Source: Arundinibacter roseus
Lineage (GTDB): Bacteria > Bacteroidota > Bacteroidia > Cytophagales > Spirosomataceae
Reading direction: 5' to 3'
NCBI RefSeq assembly: GCF_004348825.1
Contig: NZ_SMJU01000010.1
Location: forward strand, 186,001-250,000
Length of the DNA: 64,000 nt
Numbering within the stretch: position 1 is the stretch's first letter; the number at the start of each line of letters is the position of its first letter. This document shows, piece after piece, positions 1-8,180 of the stretch. The position numbers and the translations under genes were made by a program. The notes beneath the pieces were generated by a model. It made no database searches, was not told the DNA's origin, and saw only the letters and a list, made by a program, of their open reading frames with translations.

Positions 1-1
1 C

Positions 2-226
2 AACTTTACACAAACGAACATCAACAATCTATATAATCGTGGCGTGCGGATCAACTTCTCTTATAAGCTAGGTAAAATGAGCTTTGATGAGCAGCCCCGC
101 CGTCGCCGCAAGAGCGTCAATAACGACGACGTGAAGAGCGGTGGAGATGGTGGTGGTGGCGATGGCGGCGGTCAGCCGCAGCAAGCCGCCCCTGCCGCAG
201 GAGGTGGACGCCCCCGAGGAAAATAA
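2..226 (+). CDS. Outer membrane beta-barrel protein, C-terminal end (partial)
   Basis: Only the last 74 residues are inside the window; the gene starts upstream. The visible part ends a beta-barrel with an aromatic strand (RINFSYKLGKMSF) followed by a hydrophilic tail, RRRRKSVNNDDVK and then Gly/Asp/Gln-rich low complexity. This kind of ending is common in Bacteroidota TonB-dependent receptor-like barrels (the outer membrane beta-barrel protein family), so that is the likely identity. The plug and most of the barrel are not visible, so the substrate cannot be inferred. A strong hairpin terminator follows at once, and the gene converges on the minus-strand operon that ends at 826. Confidence 0.7.
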   Translation, partial: NFTQTNINNLYNRGVRINFSYKLGKMSFDEQPRRRRKSVNNDDVKSGGDGGGGDGGGQPQQAAPAAGGGRPRGK

Positions 227-246
227 ACCCCTAATCTATATGTTGA

Positions 247-282
247 AAAACGGCCAACCTGATTCAGTTTGGCCGTTTTTTT
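247..282 (+). terminator. Rho-independent terminator
   Basis: An 11-bp perfect stem (AAAACGGCCAA with TTGGCCGTTTT) with an 11-nt loop is followed by a T run. It lies 20 nt after the barrel-gene stop. The A run on the 5' side would let it also stop minus-strand transcripts leaving the repeat array. Confidence 0.85.
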
Positions 283-333
283 TGATGTTATTTATTGTTT
301 GAAACCTGTTTCACATTTTTACATTCAAATTTT

Positions 334-837
334 TCAGATTCACAGGGCTGCAACCTGTGCTTGCAAATTGCGCCCTTTCAGGGCTGAGGGCAGGAAGTTT
401 TTGACTTTTGATCTATCAATAAAAAACCTAATTATTCAGATTCACAGGGCTGCACCCTGTGCTGGCAAATTGCGCCCTTTCAGGGCTGAGGGCAGGAAGT
501 TTTTGACTTTTGATCTATCAATAAAAAACCTAATTATTCAGATTCACAGGGCTGCAACCTGTGCTTGCAAATTACGCCTGAGGGCAGGAAGTTTTTGACT
601 TTTGATCTATCAATGAAAAACCTAATTATTCAGATTCACAGGGCTGCACCCTGTACTTGCAAATTGCGCCCTTTCAGGGCTGAGGGCAGGAAGTTTTTGA
701 CTTTTGATCTATCAATAAAAAACCTAATTATTCAGATTCACAGGGCTGCACCCTGTGCTGACAAATTGCGCCCTTTCAGGGCTGAGGGCAGGAAGTTTTT
801 GACTTTTGATCTATCAATGAAAAACCTAATTATTCAG
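334..837. repeat. Five-unit tandem 102-bp repeat with two palindromes per unit (REP-like)
   Basis: Units start at about 334, 436, 538, 630 and 732. The period is 102 bp; unit three is 10 bp short because the second hairpin is partly deleted. Each unit holds a hairpin CACAGGG-CTGCA-CCCTGTG, a second hairpin GCCCT-TTC-AGGGC, and a conserved spacer ending in AAAACCTAATTATTCAG. The last unit runs into the 3' end of the minus-strand gene, so that gene's final codons and stop (826-837) are repeat sequence. As 102 is a multiple of 3, open frames run through the array, but they look spurious. It sits between two convergent genes, as REP/BIME elements often do. Confidence 0.9.
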
Positions 838-3219
838 CGGCTTCACGTCAAAAGTCAATTGTTGGCTTCCCGGCACGCCTTCGGGGGTTACTCCCTGAAT
901 AACTACCTGATACGTTCCGGGTTGATCAGACGTAAAAAACTCTACCTGCTGCTTGCCTTGTGCGTCGGTCGTAAGCGTGGGTGCCCAAAAAAGAAGGTTG
1001 CGAAAATCGGGCAGACGGCTGCTTTTCCGCAGGGCACTGTCGTAGCGGGGCGAATAAAACTCTTTGGGCGATTGCTCAAACGAATACGAAAGCACCAACG
1101 CCCGCGGGTCGAGCGGAAAGCCCGCCATGTCGCCTTTGTAGGTAGAGTAGCTCACGATTCCTGAAAACGACAAATGTCCCAGGTAATAGCGGGCATCAAT
1201 TACTTCCAGCTTTTTGATTTTTAAGGGGTCCATTTCCATGATTTTATCAGTATCAAAAATGGGTACTCCATCCAGCAAAATCAACGGATCCTGTGTAAAA
1301 AGTGCCGAAGGCTGATTGATTTTATCAATCACATAAAAGTGAAATTTCTTGTCTCGTTTGCGAACAAAAACGCCCGGAACATACTCCCGCATGACCTCTT
1401 CCATCGTTGGAAAACGGGTGTAGGCATCCAGAAAATATTTCTCGTCGGGTTTGCCATAAAACCCAAGACTGTCTTTTTCAAAAAGCTCTTCCTTACGTAC
1501 TGCCGCAGGTGCAAAGGCATTGAGCGTCTGCATATTGATACTTCTGTTGAGCAACAATGCCGCCTGCTCTGTGCTAAGTGTCAGTTGAGGAACTGGGCGC
1601 ATTGAGCGCTTGTCGGTATATGGACTTTTCAATTCGATGCGGTGCGTGCTGTCTTCCCGCAGATTGGTCTGTAAAATAATCTCTTTGGAATCCCGAAGTT
1701 TTTTTACCTCAAAACGAAAAGCCCCCACACTATCGGCCTGCGCCACAAAGAGCCTTGCCTGTGTATCAGGCGCTGCAAGGTACACGTTGGTATAAGGTTC
1801 GGGTTGGCCGGAAATGGTATTCGTAACTTTGCCTTCCAGAAAATGCCCGCCATATTCGGGAAGATGTGCAAAAGCAGGTTTTGAAACATCCTCTGCCTGC
1901 GGCCTGAATCGGCTCCATCCGTGGGTAAGCATCAGGTGGTCAAGCGATTCTTTTGCTTCCGGACCCGTTTTTTCAAAATACCAATCGGGAGACTCTACGG
2001 TTCCTTTCAGATCCGATGTAAGCAGCAGGTAGCTTTCAATGCGTTGTGGTTGAGGATGATGCAGGGAATCGGTCAGGTATACCGCTACCGACATAGTTGC
2101 AGAAGACTGCCCGGTGGTGTTCACACTGAGTTGTACTTTTTCCCGGCTTTCAAACGTATTTTTATTAACCGCAGCACGCACAGGCAAGGTTTTGGCCGGA
2201 GGTTTGAAATATAGCCGTTCGGCCACGGGTCGTGCGTTTTGGTCAAAAAGTGTCAGGTGATTTATGCCCTCACGAAGGGTGGATTTATCCAATAAAAAAA
2301 TAGCCTCTCCCTGCCGTACCTCGCTCGAATACACCGATGCCCCATGATGTGCCAGCAAATGAAGCGTTGCAACCGGAGCCTTTGTAAGCACCCGAAACCG
2401 CAACCACTGACTCGTAGAATCTTTGAGCTGCACGGCATAGCCCTGCGGGAGCACCGTCGGGAGTGAGTAAGTAGACGTTTGTCCATTGGCGGTACGGATT
2501 ACGGCGCGGTAGGTTTCGTTGGCGGTGGGAGTAAATTCAAAACTGCCGATGCCAAACTGCCGGGGTTCAAACCGAAGGAGCGTATCCTGTGCATCATTGA
2601 GCAACATTCCCTGAAAGGCAATTCCTTTCCCCTGCCCGTCTGTTGCCCGAAAAGCAATTCGATTCAATACATTTCCGGCCAACTGTCCGCCTTCGGGAAA
2701 AAACTGCACGTCCTGACTCGCCTGCACACGCTCAGGGGAAGACGGAGGAAATTGCTCAAACGGATTGAGAATGGTAAGGGCGCTTTCAAAAAAGAACTCC
2801 GGGCTGAAATTCTTCATCCAGTTGGTGTAGCTTCTGAGCACATAGGTACCCGTAGGCAACGAAACCGGCAGCAGCATAGAGCCGTTTCCGTGTCCCTGAT
2901 CTAGCGTTACTTTGGCCTGCACTACGGAATTCCCCTCTGCGTCCAGCAGTTCCAGATAAGCAATTTTACTAAGTACATCGGCAGGGCGATTGCTGTGCAC
3001 ATCCAGCGCATAGAGTTTACACCACATGGTTTCGCCCACCACGTACAAAGGCCGGTCGGAATGGACAAATATTTTTTCTGCGTAGGTTTTGGTCGAATGT
3101 GCCGCTAGCTCTGCCTTTGTTCCGACGGAAGTAACCTGCGCTTTGGTGGCCAATGATGTAAAAACACACAGCCCGCCAAGCAGAAATAAGCTCTGTATTT
3201 TTTGTTTTTTATAGGTCAT
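826..3219 (-). CDS. Exported MG2-like domain protein (macroglobulin/plug-like)
   Basis: A 797-residue exported protein. The chosen start gives a clean signal peptide (MTYKKQKIQSLFLLGG, cleaved after ATKAQ); an in-frame ATG at 3291 would add 24 residues without purpose. The mature N-terminus (KIFVHSDRPLYVVGETMW) matches the MG2 fold of alpha-2-macroglobulin-like proteins that Bacteroidota place beside TonB receptors. The C-terminal part has a plug-like stretch (ALFTQDPLILLDGVPIFDTD) and ends with an Ig-like strand pattern (QVEFFTSDQPGTYQVVIQG). It is the last gene of a minus-strand operon with a TonB receptor and DUF4249. A role in envelope assembly or ligand handling is inferred. Its final codons and stop lie inside the 102-bp repeat. 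Confidence 0.75.
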   Translation of the reverse strand: MTYKKQKIQSLFLLGGLCVFTSLATKAQVTSVGTKAELAAHSTKTYAEKIFVHSDRPLYVVGETMWCKLYALDVHSNRPADVLSKIAYLELLDAEGNSVVQAKVTLDQGHGNGSMLLPVSLPTGTYVLRSYTNWMKNFSPEFFFESALTILNPFEQFPPSSPERVQASQDVQFFPEGGQLAGNVLNRIAFRATDGQGKGIAFQGMLLNDAQDTLLRFEPRQFGIGSFEFTPTANETYRAVIRTANGQTSTYSLPTVLPQGYAVQLKDSTSQWLRFRVLTKAPVATLHLLAHHGASVYSSEVRQGEAIFLLDKSTLREGINHLTLFDQNARPVAERLYFKPPAKTLPVRAAVNKNTFESREKVQLSVNTTGQSSATMSVAVYLTDSLHHPQPQRIESYLLLTSDLKGTVESPDWYFEKTGPEAKESLDHLMLTHGWSRFRPQAEDVSKPAFAHLPEYGGHFLEGKVTNTISGQPEPYTNVYLAAPDTQARLFVAQADSVGAFRFEVKKLRDSKEIILQTNLREDSTHRIELKSPYTDKRSMRPVPQLTLSTEQAALLLNRSINMQTLNAFAPAAVRKEELFEKDSLGFYGKPDEKYFLDAYTRFPTMEEVMREYVPGVFVRKRDKKFHFYVIDKINQPSALFTQDPLILLDGVPIFDTDKIMEMDPLKIKKLEVIDARYYLGHLSFSGIVSYSTYKGDMAGFPLDPRALVLSYSFEQSPKEFYSPRYDSALRKSSRLPDFRNLLFWAPTLTTDAQGKQQVEFFTSDQPGTYQVVIQGVTPEGVPGSQQLTFDVKPLNN

Positions 3220-3322
3220 AAAAAAACTTTTCCACGGTTGGGAATATTTCAAATATTCTAAATAAATATCTTGATTATAAGATATATACAATATTTTTTA
3301 ACACGATTCTTTCCAAAACGCA

Positions 3323-4441
3323 TCAACGCCAGAAAGGCGGCCGCACCGTAGTGCCTCCTCTCAGGCGGCAATCCACGCAGGATTCAAACGCCATCACGTA
3401 CAGTGTTTGGGTGGAGCCGGTCGGAATATATTCTTCTGAAATTTTATCAAAAGATTCAGCCAACTCACCCAGCGAGAGTGTATCTACGGGTGCGCAGGAG
3501 GTCGCATAGCGGCCTAAACTTTCGGCCACAAACAGCCGCTCTTCCTGCTGGGTGGAAGCGCTGAAATACCCAAAAACCAACGCCGATGGATCGCTCACAC
3601 ACATAATGTTGCCCCGCACCTGCGAAGGCTGTGGGTCAAAGAGTGTGCCCGTCCCTTCGGTAGTTTTGGCGAGGGTAGTCCAGTATTCATATTCTTCCTG
3701 CGAAAGCCCATACTGCCGCACCAGCACGCTGTACTTTACTTTTAGTTTCCCGGTAGCCGCTGCAACATACGTAATTGGCTGATCTTTAATAATATCCTGA
3801 CTCAACTTTACGGACGTTCCCAGTACAATGCGTGACGATTTAGCAAAGCTCCAGCACGTACTTATGTCCTGCAACCGCCCCACAACCGCCCCATTTATAT
3901 ATTCGACCGGCGAGTACATATCAGAATAATACTGCCAGGTTTCTTCAAAATTCCAGCGGTAAAAACGGGTAGCGTTGCGCGGGTCGTGGGTGTTGATATT
4001 TATCTGCACTCCGCTTCTATCTTCACGCACTTCGTACGTAAGGCTATCGATTGCAGGCGTTCGGATGATCGGTTCATAGCTCGAATAATATTCGTTGCCA
4101 TCCTGAGTAAGAATATGGATACGGTATTTTTCATTGTCTTTGGCCGCAATGGGCGGAAGGATATACAGCCCATTCGCGGTTTCTGATAACGTAAACCGGC
4201 TCCCGGCATCACCTTCCACAAAGAGTCGGGCACGAGATTCAGGCATCGGTTGGCCCGTTTCGGCAATCGTCTGCGTGCGTGTCAGCCGAAACTGACTTTC
4301 CTGGTTAGGGCTCGTATTTAAAAACCCATCGACAACGAGGTACTGCCGGGCGCCGGTGATTTCTGGCGGGGTAAAGGGTTCTATGCAACTTTCCGTAAAA
4401 AGTAACAGAAGCAAAAATAACAGATTGGGTTTCTGTTTCAT
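3323..4441 (-). CDS. DUF4249 family lipoprotein
   Basis: A 372-residue lipoprotein. The signal (MKQKPNLLFLLLLLFTESC) places the lipid Cys at residue 19, and the following CIEPFTPP is typical of DUF4249. The rest is beta-rich with YLVVDGFL near the start, RFYRWNFEETW in the middle and a Cys pair (CVDCRLRGG) near the end, as in the family. In-frame ATGs at 4468 and 4477 exist; 4477 would begin 4 nt after the TonB-receptor stop but would precede the signal core by 12 extra residues. DUF4249 genes habitually follow TonB-dependent receptors in Bacteroidota, as here. The molecular function is unknown; an accessory role at the outer membrane is inferred. Confidence 0.85.
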   Translation of the reverse strand: MKQKPNLLFLLLLLFTESCIEPFTPPEITGARQYLVVDGFLNTSPNQESQFRLTRTQTIAETGQPMPESRARLFVEGDAGSRFTLSETANGLYILPPIAAKDNEKYRIHILTQDGNEYYSSYEPIIRTPAIDSLTYEVREDRSGVQININTHDPRNATRFYRWNFEETWQYYSDMYSPVEYINGAVVGRLQDISTCWSFAKSSRIVLGTSVKLSQDIIKDQPITYVAAATGKLKVKYSVLVRQYGLSQEEYEYWTTLAKTTEGTGTLFDPQPSQVRGNIMCVSDPSALVFGYFSASTQQEERLFVAESLGRYATSCAPVDTLSLGELAESFDKISEEYIPTGSTQTLYVMAFESCVDCRLRGGTTVRPPFWR

Positions 4442-4481
4442 GCCATATAGTTTCAGGAACTGAATCATTGAATACATCTAC

Positions 4482-7229
4482 TTAGAATCTGAAATTGTAG
4501 GTAATGGTTGGAATGGGCTGACCAAAAATCGAAAGCTTGTAGCCGTTGATCATGCCGTCCTGAGTTTGAAAATAAACCGACGTGGCATTTCGGCGCCCCA
4601 GCAAATTATACACCGCAAGCGTCCACGAACTATGCGCCATCTTGCGTACTTTATGGTTTCCCTCAATATTCATGGAGGCATCTACCCGGTAATAGTCCGG
4701 AATCCTGAACTGATTGCGGGAGGCGTAGTAAATGCGTTGGGCACCGTCAATCACGTACTTGCCAATGGGCGGCGTGTAGGGGCGTCCGGTACTATACGTA
4801 AAATTGAGCGACACGCTAAACCGGTGGCTAAACTTGTAGTTGCTGATGGCCGTAAAATCGTGCGGTTTGTCGTAGTTGCTTGGGTAATAATTTCCGTCGT
4901 TTGGCGCATCCTGCGAGCTGCGGTCCAGCGCCCGAAGCAGCGAGCGAGAGTAAGTATAGCTGACCCATCCGTTAAATTTTCCGGTCATTTTTTTTGCCAG
5001 AATTTCTACACCATAGGCTTTGCCCTGCGTGGCAATGACGGCCGTTTCGATGCGGTGGTTCATGATGAGCGAGTCGCCGCCTTTGTAATCCAGAAAATTG
5101 TTGATGTTTTTGTAGTAGCCTTCAATCGACAGCTCAATCTGATTACCCCGGAGGTTGCGATACAGCCCTACGGCCAACTGATCACCGGTTTGGGGTTTGA
5201 TGTAGGTATCGCTCAGTTTCCAGATGTCAGTAGGCGAAGCAACCATCGTGTTCGATAGCAGGTGAATATACTGCCGCAGCGTGTTATAGCTTACTTTCAG
5301 CGACAAGTCGCCTCGCAACATGTAACGAGCCGACAGACGGTACTCGGGGCCGCCGTAGTTTTTAATGTTCTTGCCTGCGGCATATTGTTCTGAACCGAGG
5401 GCGTAAAGTTTATCAATCGGGAATCCCGGAACGTAGGTGTAGACCGTTTTTGGCCCCAAATAATTAAACATAGAAAACCGCAAACCGGCTGTTATCAGGA
5501 GCCGCTGATTGACCTCAAACCGATCTTCTATGTATACGGCCGTTTCCAGCGCTTGTTCGTCTTCAAGCTTGTCGGGCACAATGAGCGACTCCGGTCCCTT
5601 TGGCTGAAAGGAGCCTGGCGAAAGCTGGTAATATACCGAGTTTACGCCAAAATCAAGGGTATGTTTGGCGTGTAATAAATAGCTGAATTCGGCTTTAAAA
5701 CTGGACTGTGCCACTCCAAACCGCAAATCAAACGAGTTAATTTCTGATTGCTCACTTTCCAGCGCGTAGGAATAGTTGCTATATGCGGCCGAAAACGTAC
5801 TGTATAATTTGGGAGAAAATGTATGCTTCCATTTGAGCGACGCAAACTGATTTTTGTAGGAATAGAGTGTATCACCAAACAACCGGAACTGATCGTTGCT
5901 CTGATAGCCCGTGGCGTACACGCTGTTTCTTTCGTTGATTTCGTGGCTCAGATGCGCATTTACATCATAAAACGACGCTGTACTTTGGTTGTACGATGCG
6001 TTATCGAGCCGTTTCAGCAGCCAGTTGGAGTAAGTCGAGCGACCGCCAATCAGAAACGACGTTTTGTCTTTAATAATCGGCCCTTCCAGCGTCAGGCGGC
6101 CCGTGATGAGCCCGATACCACCCGAAGCTACGTACTTCTTTTTGTTGCCATCGCGCGTACTGATGTCGAGCACGGACGAAAGCCTGCCCCCAAAACGGGA
6201 CGGAATGGTACTTTTATACAATTCCACATCTTTTAAAATATCCGGATTAAAAGCGGAGAAAAAACCAAACAAATGGGAAGGATTATAAACCGTTGCATCG
6301 TTAAGCAAAATCAGGTTTTGGTCGGCTGACCCGCCCCGAACGTTTAGTCCCACGCTGTTTTCACCCACCGATTTTATTCCCGGCAGAGTCAGTACGGTAC
6401 GCAGCAAATCGGTTTCGCCCAGCGCCGTAGGCACTTGCTTCATGGTGGCGATAGTTAGCTTCACCTGCCCCATTTGGGTTCCGGCTACGTTGACGTCCCG
6501 CCCCGCTTTAACGGATACCTCTTTCAGGGCCGTGACACTTTCAATAATATCAATATCCAGCTTTCCATCCGAGTAGAGCATCACCTGCCGATAGGTTTCA
6601 CGCATGCCTACGCTTTTCACGCGCAGCCGTTGTTTTCCGCGCGGAATCGTGAGCGCATAGTAGCCAAGAGCGTCGGTCGTCACCCCAACTTGCGGCGTTT
6701 CGATGTAGACCGCCGCGCCAATCACGGGCTCACCCGTCACGGCATTGCGCACGTAGCCCGAGACCGTAGAGTTGCCGGGTGCGATTCGTATTTTGCGTGG
6801 GCCGATGTCATATAGTTTATTTTCGGCTGAGGAAAGCAGTTTCTCCTGCTCATCCTGTCCCGGTGGTTCATATACGGCAACCTCCTGTGTGGACGAATTT
6901 CCCGGCAGGCGCGTAATTATGGCCTGTCCTTTGGTGATAAACACCCGGTTCTGATCGTCTACGGCATAGGTAAATTCGGTATCTCTAAAAACCTGTCCCA
7001 ACACCTCCCGAAGCGGTTGGTTGTCTGCCCGAAGCGTAATGCGCAGGCTGTCGAGCTGCTGCGCATCGTAGTAAAAGTAATAGGGACTTTGGGCTTCAAC
7101 CACGCGCACAAAGTCGCGGAAGGTAATGTCCGAAAACTGCCCGCTGATGGTGGTTGGGGTTTGGGCCCATCCGGCCTGAATTTTCAGGAAACACAGCAAG
7201 GTCAAAAAAAGTAAACGACTGTGGCTCAT
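4482..7229 (-). CDS. TonB-dependent receptor with STN and carboxypeptidase-regulatory domains
   Basis: A 915-residue outer-membrane active transporter. After a signal peptide ending in AGWAQ comes a secretin/TonB short N-terminal domain (about residues 30-105). Then come a CarboxypepD_reg-like Ig domain (VSGYVRNAVTGEPVIGAAVY, about 155-240), a plug (about 250-355, with LNVRGGSADQNLILLNDA and the strand FGGRLSSVLDI) and a 22-strand-type barrel closing in ITYNFRF. The STN domain suggests it can signal to a FecR-type partner, but no FecR or ECF sigma gene is in view. Its start overlaps the upstream gene by 4 nt (ATGA), showing translational coupling. The substrate is unknown; no metal or glycan genes flank it. 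Confidence 0.92.
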   Translation of the reverse strand: MSHSRLLFLTLLCFLKIQAGWAQTPTTISGQFSDITFRDFVRVVEAQSPYYFYYDAQQLDSLRITLRADNQPLREVLGQVFRDTEFTYAVDDQNRVFITKGQAIITRLPGNSSTQEVAVYEPPGQDEQEKLLSSAENKLYDIGPRKIRIAPGNSTVSGYVRNAVTGEPVIGAAVYIETPQVGVTTDALGYYALTIPRGKQRLRVKSVGMRETYRQVMLYSDGKLDIDIIESVTALKEVSVKAGRDVNVAGTQMGQVKLTIATMKQVPTALGETDLLRTVLTLPGIKSVGENSVGLNVRGGSADQNLILLNDATVYNPSHLFGFFSAFNPDILKDVELYKSTIPSRFGGRLSSVLDISTRDGNKKKYVASGGIGLITGRLTLEGPIIKDKTSFLIGGRSTYSNWLLKRLDNASYNQSTASFYDVNAHLSHEINERNSVYATGYQSNDQFRLFGDTLYSYKNQFASLKWKHTFSPKLYSTFSAAYSNYSYALESEQSEINSFDLRFGVAQSSFKAEFSYLLHAKHTLDFGVNSVYYQLSPGSFQPKGPESLIVPDKLEDEQALETAVYIEDRFEVNQRLLITAGLRFSMFNYLGPKTVYTYVPGFPIDKLYALGSEQYAAGKNIKNYGGPEYRLSARYMLRGDLSLKVSYNTLRQYIHLLSNTMVASPTDIWKLSDTYIKPQTGDQLAVGLYRNLRGNQIELSIEGYYKNINNFLDYKGGDSLIMNHRIETAVIATQGKAYGVEILAKKMTGKFNGWVSYTYSRSLLRALDRSSQDAPNDGNYYPSNYDKPHDFTAISNYKFSHRFSVSLNFTYSTGRPYTPPIGKYVIDGAQRIYYASRNQFRIPDYYRVDASMNIEGNHKVRKMAHSSWTLAVYNLLGRRNATSVYFQTQDGMINGYKLSIFGQPIPTITYNFRF

Positions 7230-7963
7230 AGGCGTGTGAGTTGATCGTAGTGCGCTACCGTGGCCAACAGGGCAGCTTCCCGATTCTTTTTGAATTTTAA
7301 ATGATTTTCACGGCTAAACTTTTTAAGCGCTTTTTTCTGATCTCCCAATAAAGTGAGCAAAGCTTTTTTGGAACGAATGATATGGAAAGAATTCTGGTGA
7401 TAGACATAAAAAAACTCTTTGTAGGGAAACTCTGCCAGAACTCTGGTTTCTTCAATCCGCTCCTGTCTCTCCTTTATACGCCTGACCAACAGCCGGGTAG
7501 GCCCGCCATATACCACATCGTAAAAGCCCGTGCTGCGCAGACCGGGGAAAGAATCCTGCCCGGCCACAACCCGCACGAACCGATGACCGGGAAGGGTAAA
7601 ATAGTCGATTTTTTCATTTTGTAGCCGCACCTGCCCAAAGCCTTTGACGTAGTTGATCACTACCTGATCCAGGGCTATATCAAACAAAATCGGAATGGAA
7701 TCAAACTGCTGACCATCATACCGAACAGAACCCATTTGCCACTCGCGTGAGCCCAAAAACTGATGCTCTTTTTCGCGGGAGGCATAGATAAAATACTGCG
7801 GTCCGTTGTATAAATGCTGCGTTTCGACCACAGCGGAGTCATAAAGCGCCTGTGCATACACTCGACCCGAGGGGACCGGATCTGACGGAGAAACACGCTG
7901 CTGCCCAAAGCCGGGCAAACCGACAGTTGCTGCCAGCGCTAAACCAATGAAAACTAGACGCAT
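7226..7963 (-). CDS. Exported protein of unknown function, first gene of the TonB/DUF4249 operon
   Basis: A 245-residue protein with a signal peptide (MRLVFIGLALAATVG, cleaved near GFGQ). No catalytic motif is recognised. The first half is beta-rich (YFIYASREKEHQFLGSREWQ; ALDQVVINYVKG), and the last 80 residues are Lys/Arg-rich and helical (KKALKKFSRENHLKFKKNRE). I do not recognise the family. It overlaps the TonB-receptor start by 4 nt and heads the operon, so a periplasmic partner of that receptor is a reasonable inference. The 217 bp upstream separate it from the divergent gene at 8181. Confidence 0.75.
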   Translation of the reverse strand: MRLVFIGLALAATVGLPGFGQQRVSPSDPVPSGRVYAQALYDSAVVETQHLYNGPQYFIYASREKEHQFLGSREWQMGSVRYDGQQFDSIPILFDIALDQVVINYVKGFGQVRLQNEKIDYFTLPGHRFVRVVAGQDSFPGLRSTGFYDVVYGGPTRLLVRRIKERQERIEETRVLAEFPYKEFFYVYHQNSFHIIRSKKALLTLLGDQKKALKKFSRENHLKFKKNREAALLATVAHYDQLTRL

Positions 7964-8099
7964 CTTGACACGAAATATTGATAAGTTTACAGTCGGATAC
8001 TAAACTACAAAACTTTTATGAAAGCTGTATACGAATGGGTACTTCGGAAAGCATAAATCTGTGGCAGATTACTTCCTGATTATGTCAGATTCAGGAAAA

Positions 8100-8107
8100 T
8101 AAATTTG
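8100..8107 (+). promoter_or_regulatory. Candidate Bacteroidota -7 box upstream of the 8181 gene
   Basis: TAAATTTG matches the Bacteroidota -7 consensus TAnnTTTG exactly and lies 73 nt before the start codon. No TTG -33 box is seen at the usual spacing, so this is only a candidate. Confidence 0.3.
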
Positions 8108-8180
8108 GATAGAACTCTCTCCTTAAATCCTTATATTATTTCTGATTTTAAATCAAAAACCATTCAACCTGTATACTCTT

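Noticed and set aside
334-837. CRISPR array
   Set aside because: The units are nearly identical over their whole length, with no unique spacers and no cas genes.
269-1164. Two open frames of 109 and 199 codons through the 102-bp repeat
   Set aside because: They exist because the repeat length is a multiple of three; the second runs antisense into the MG2 gene. No signal, start context or family supports them.
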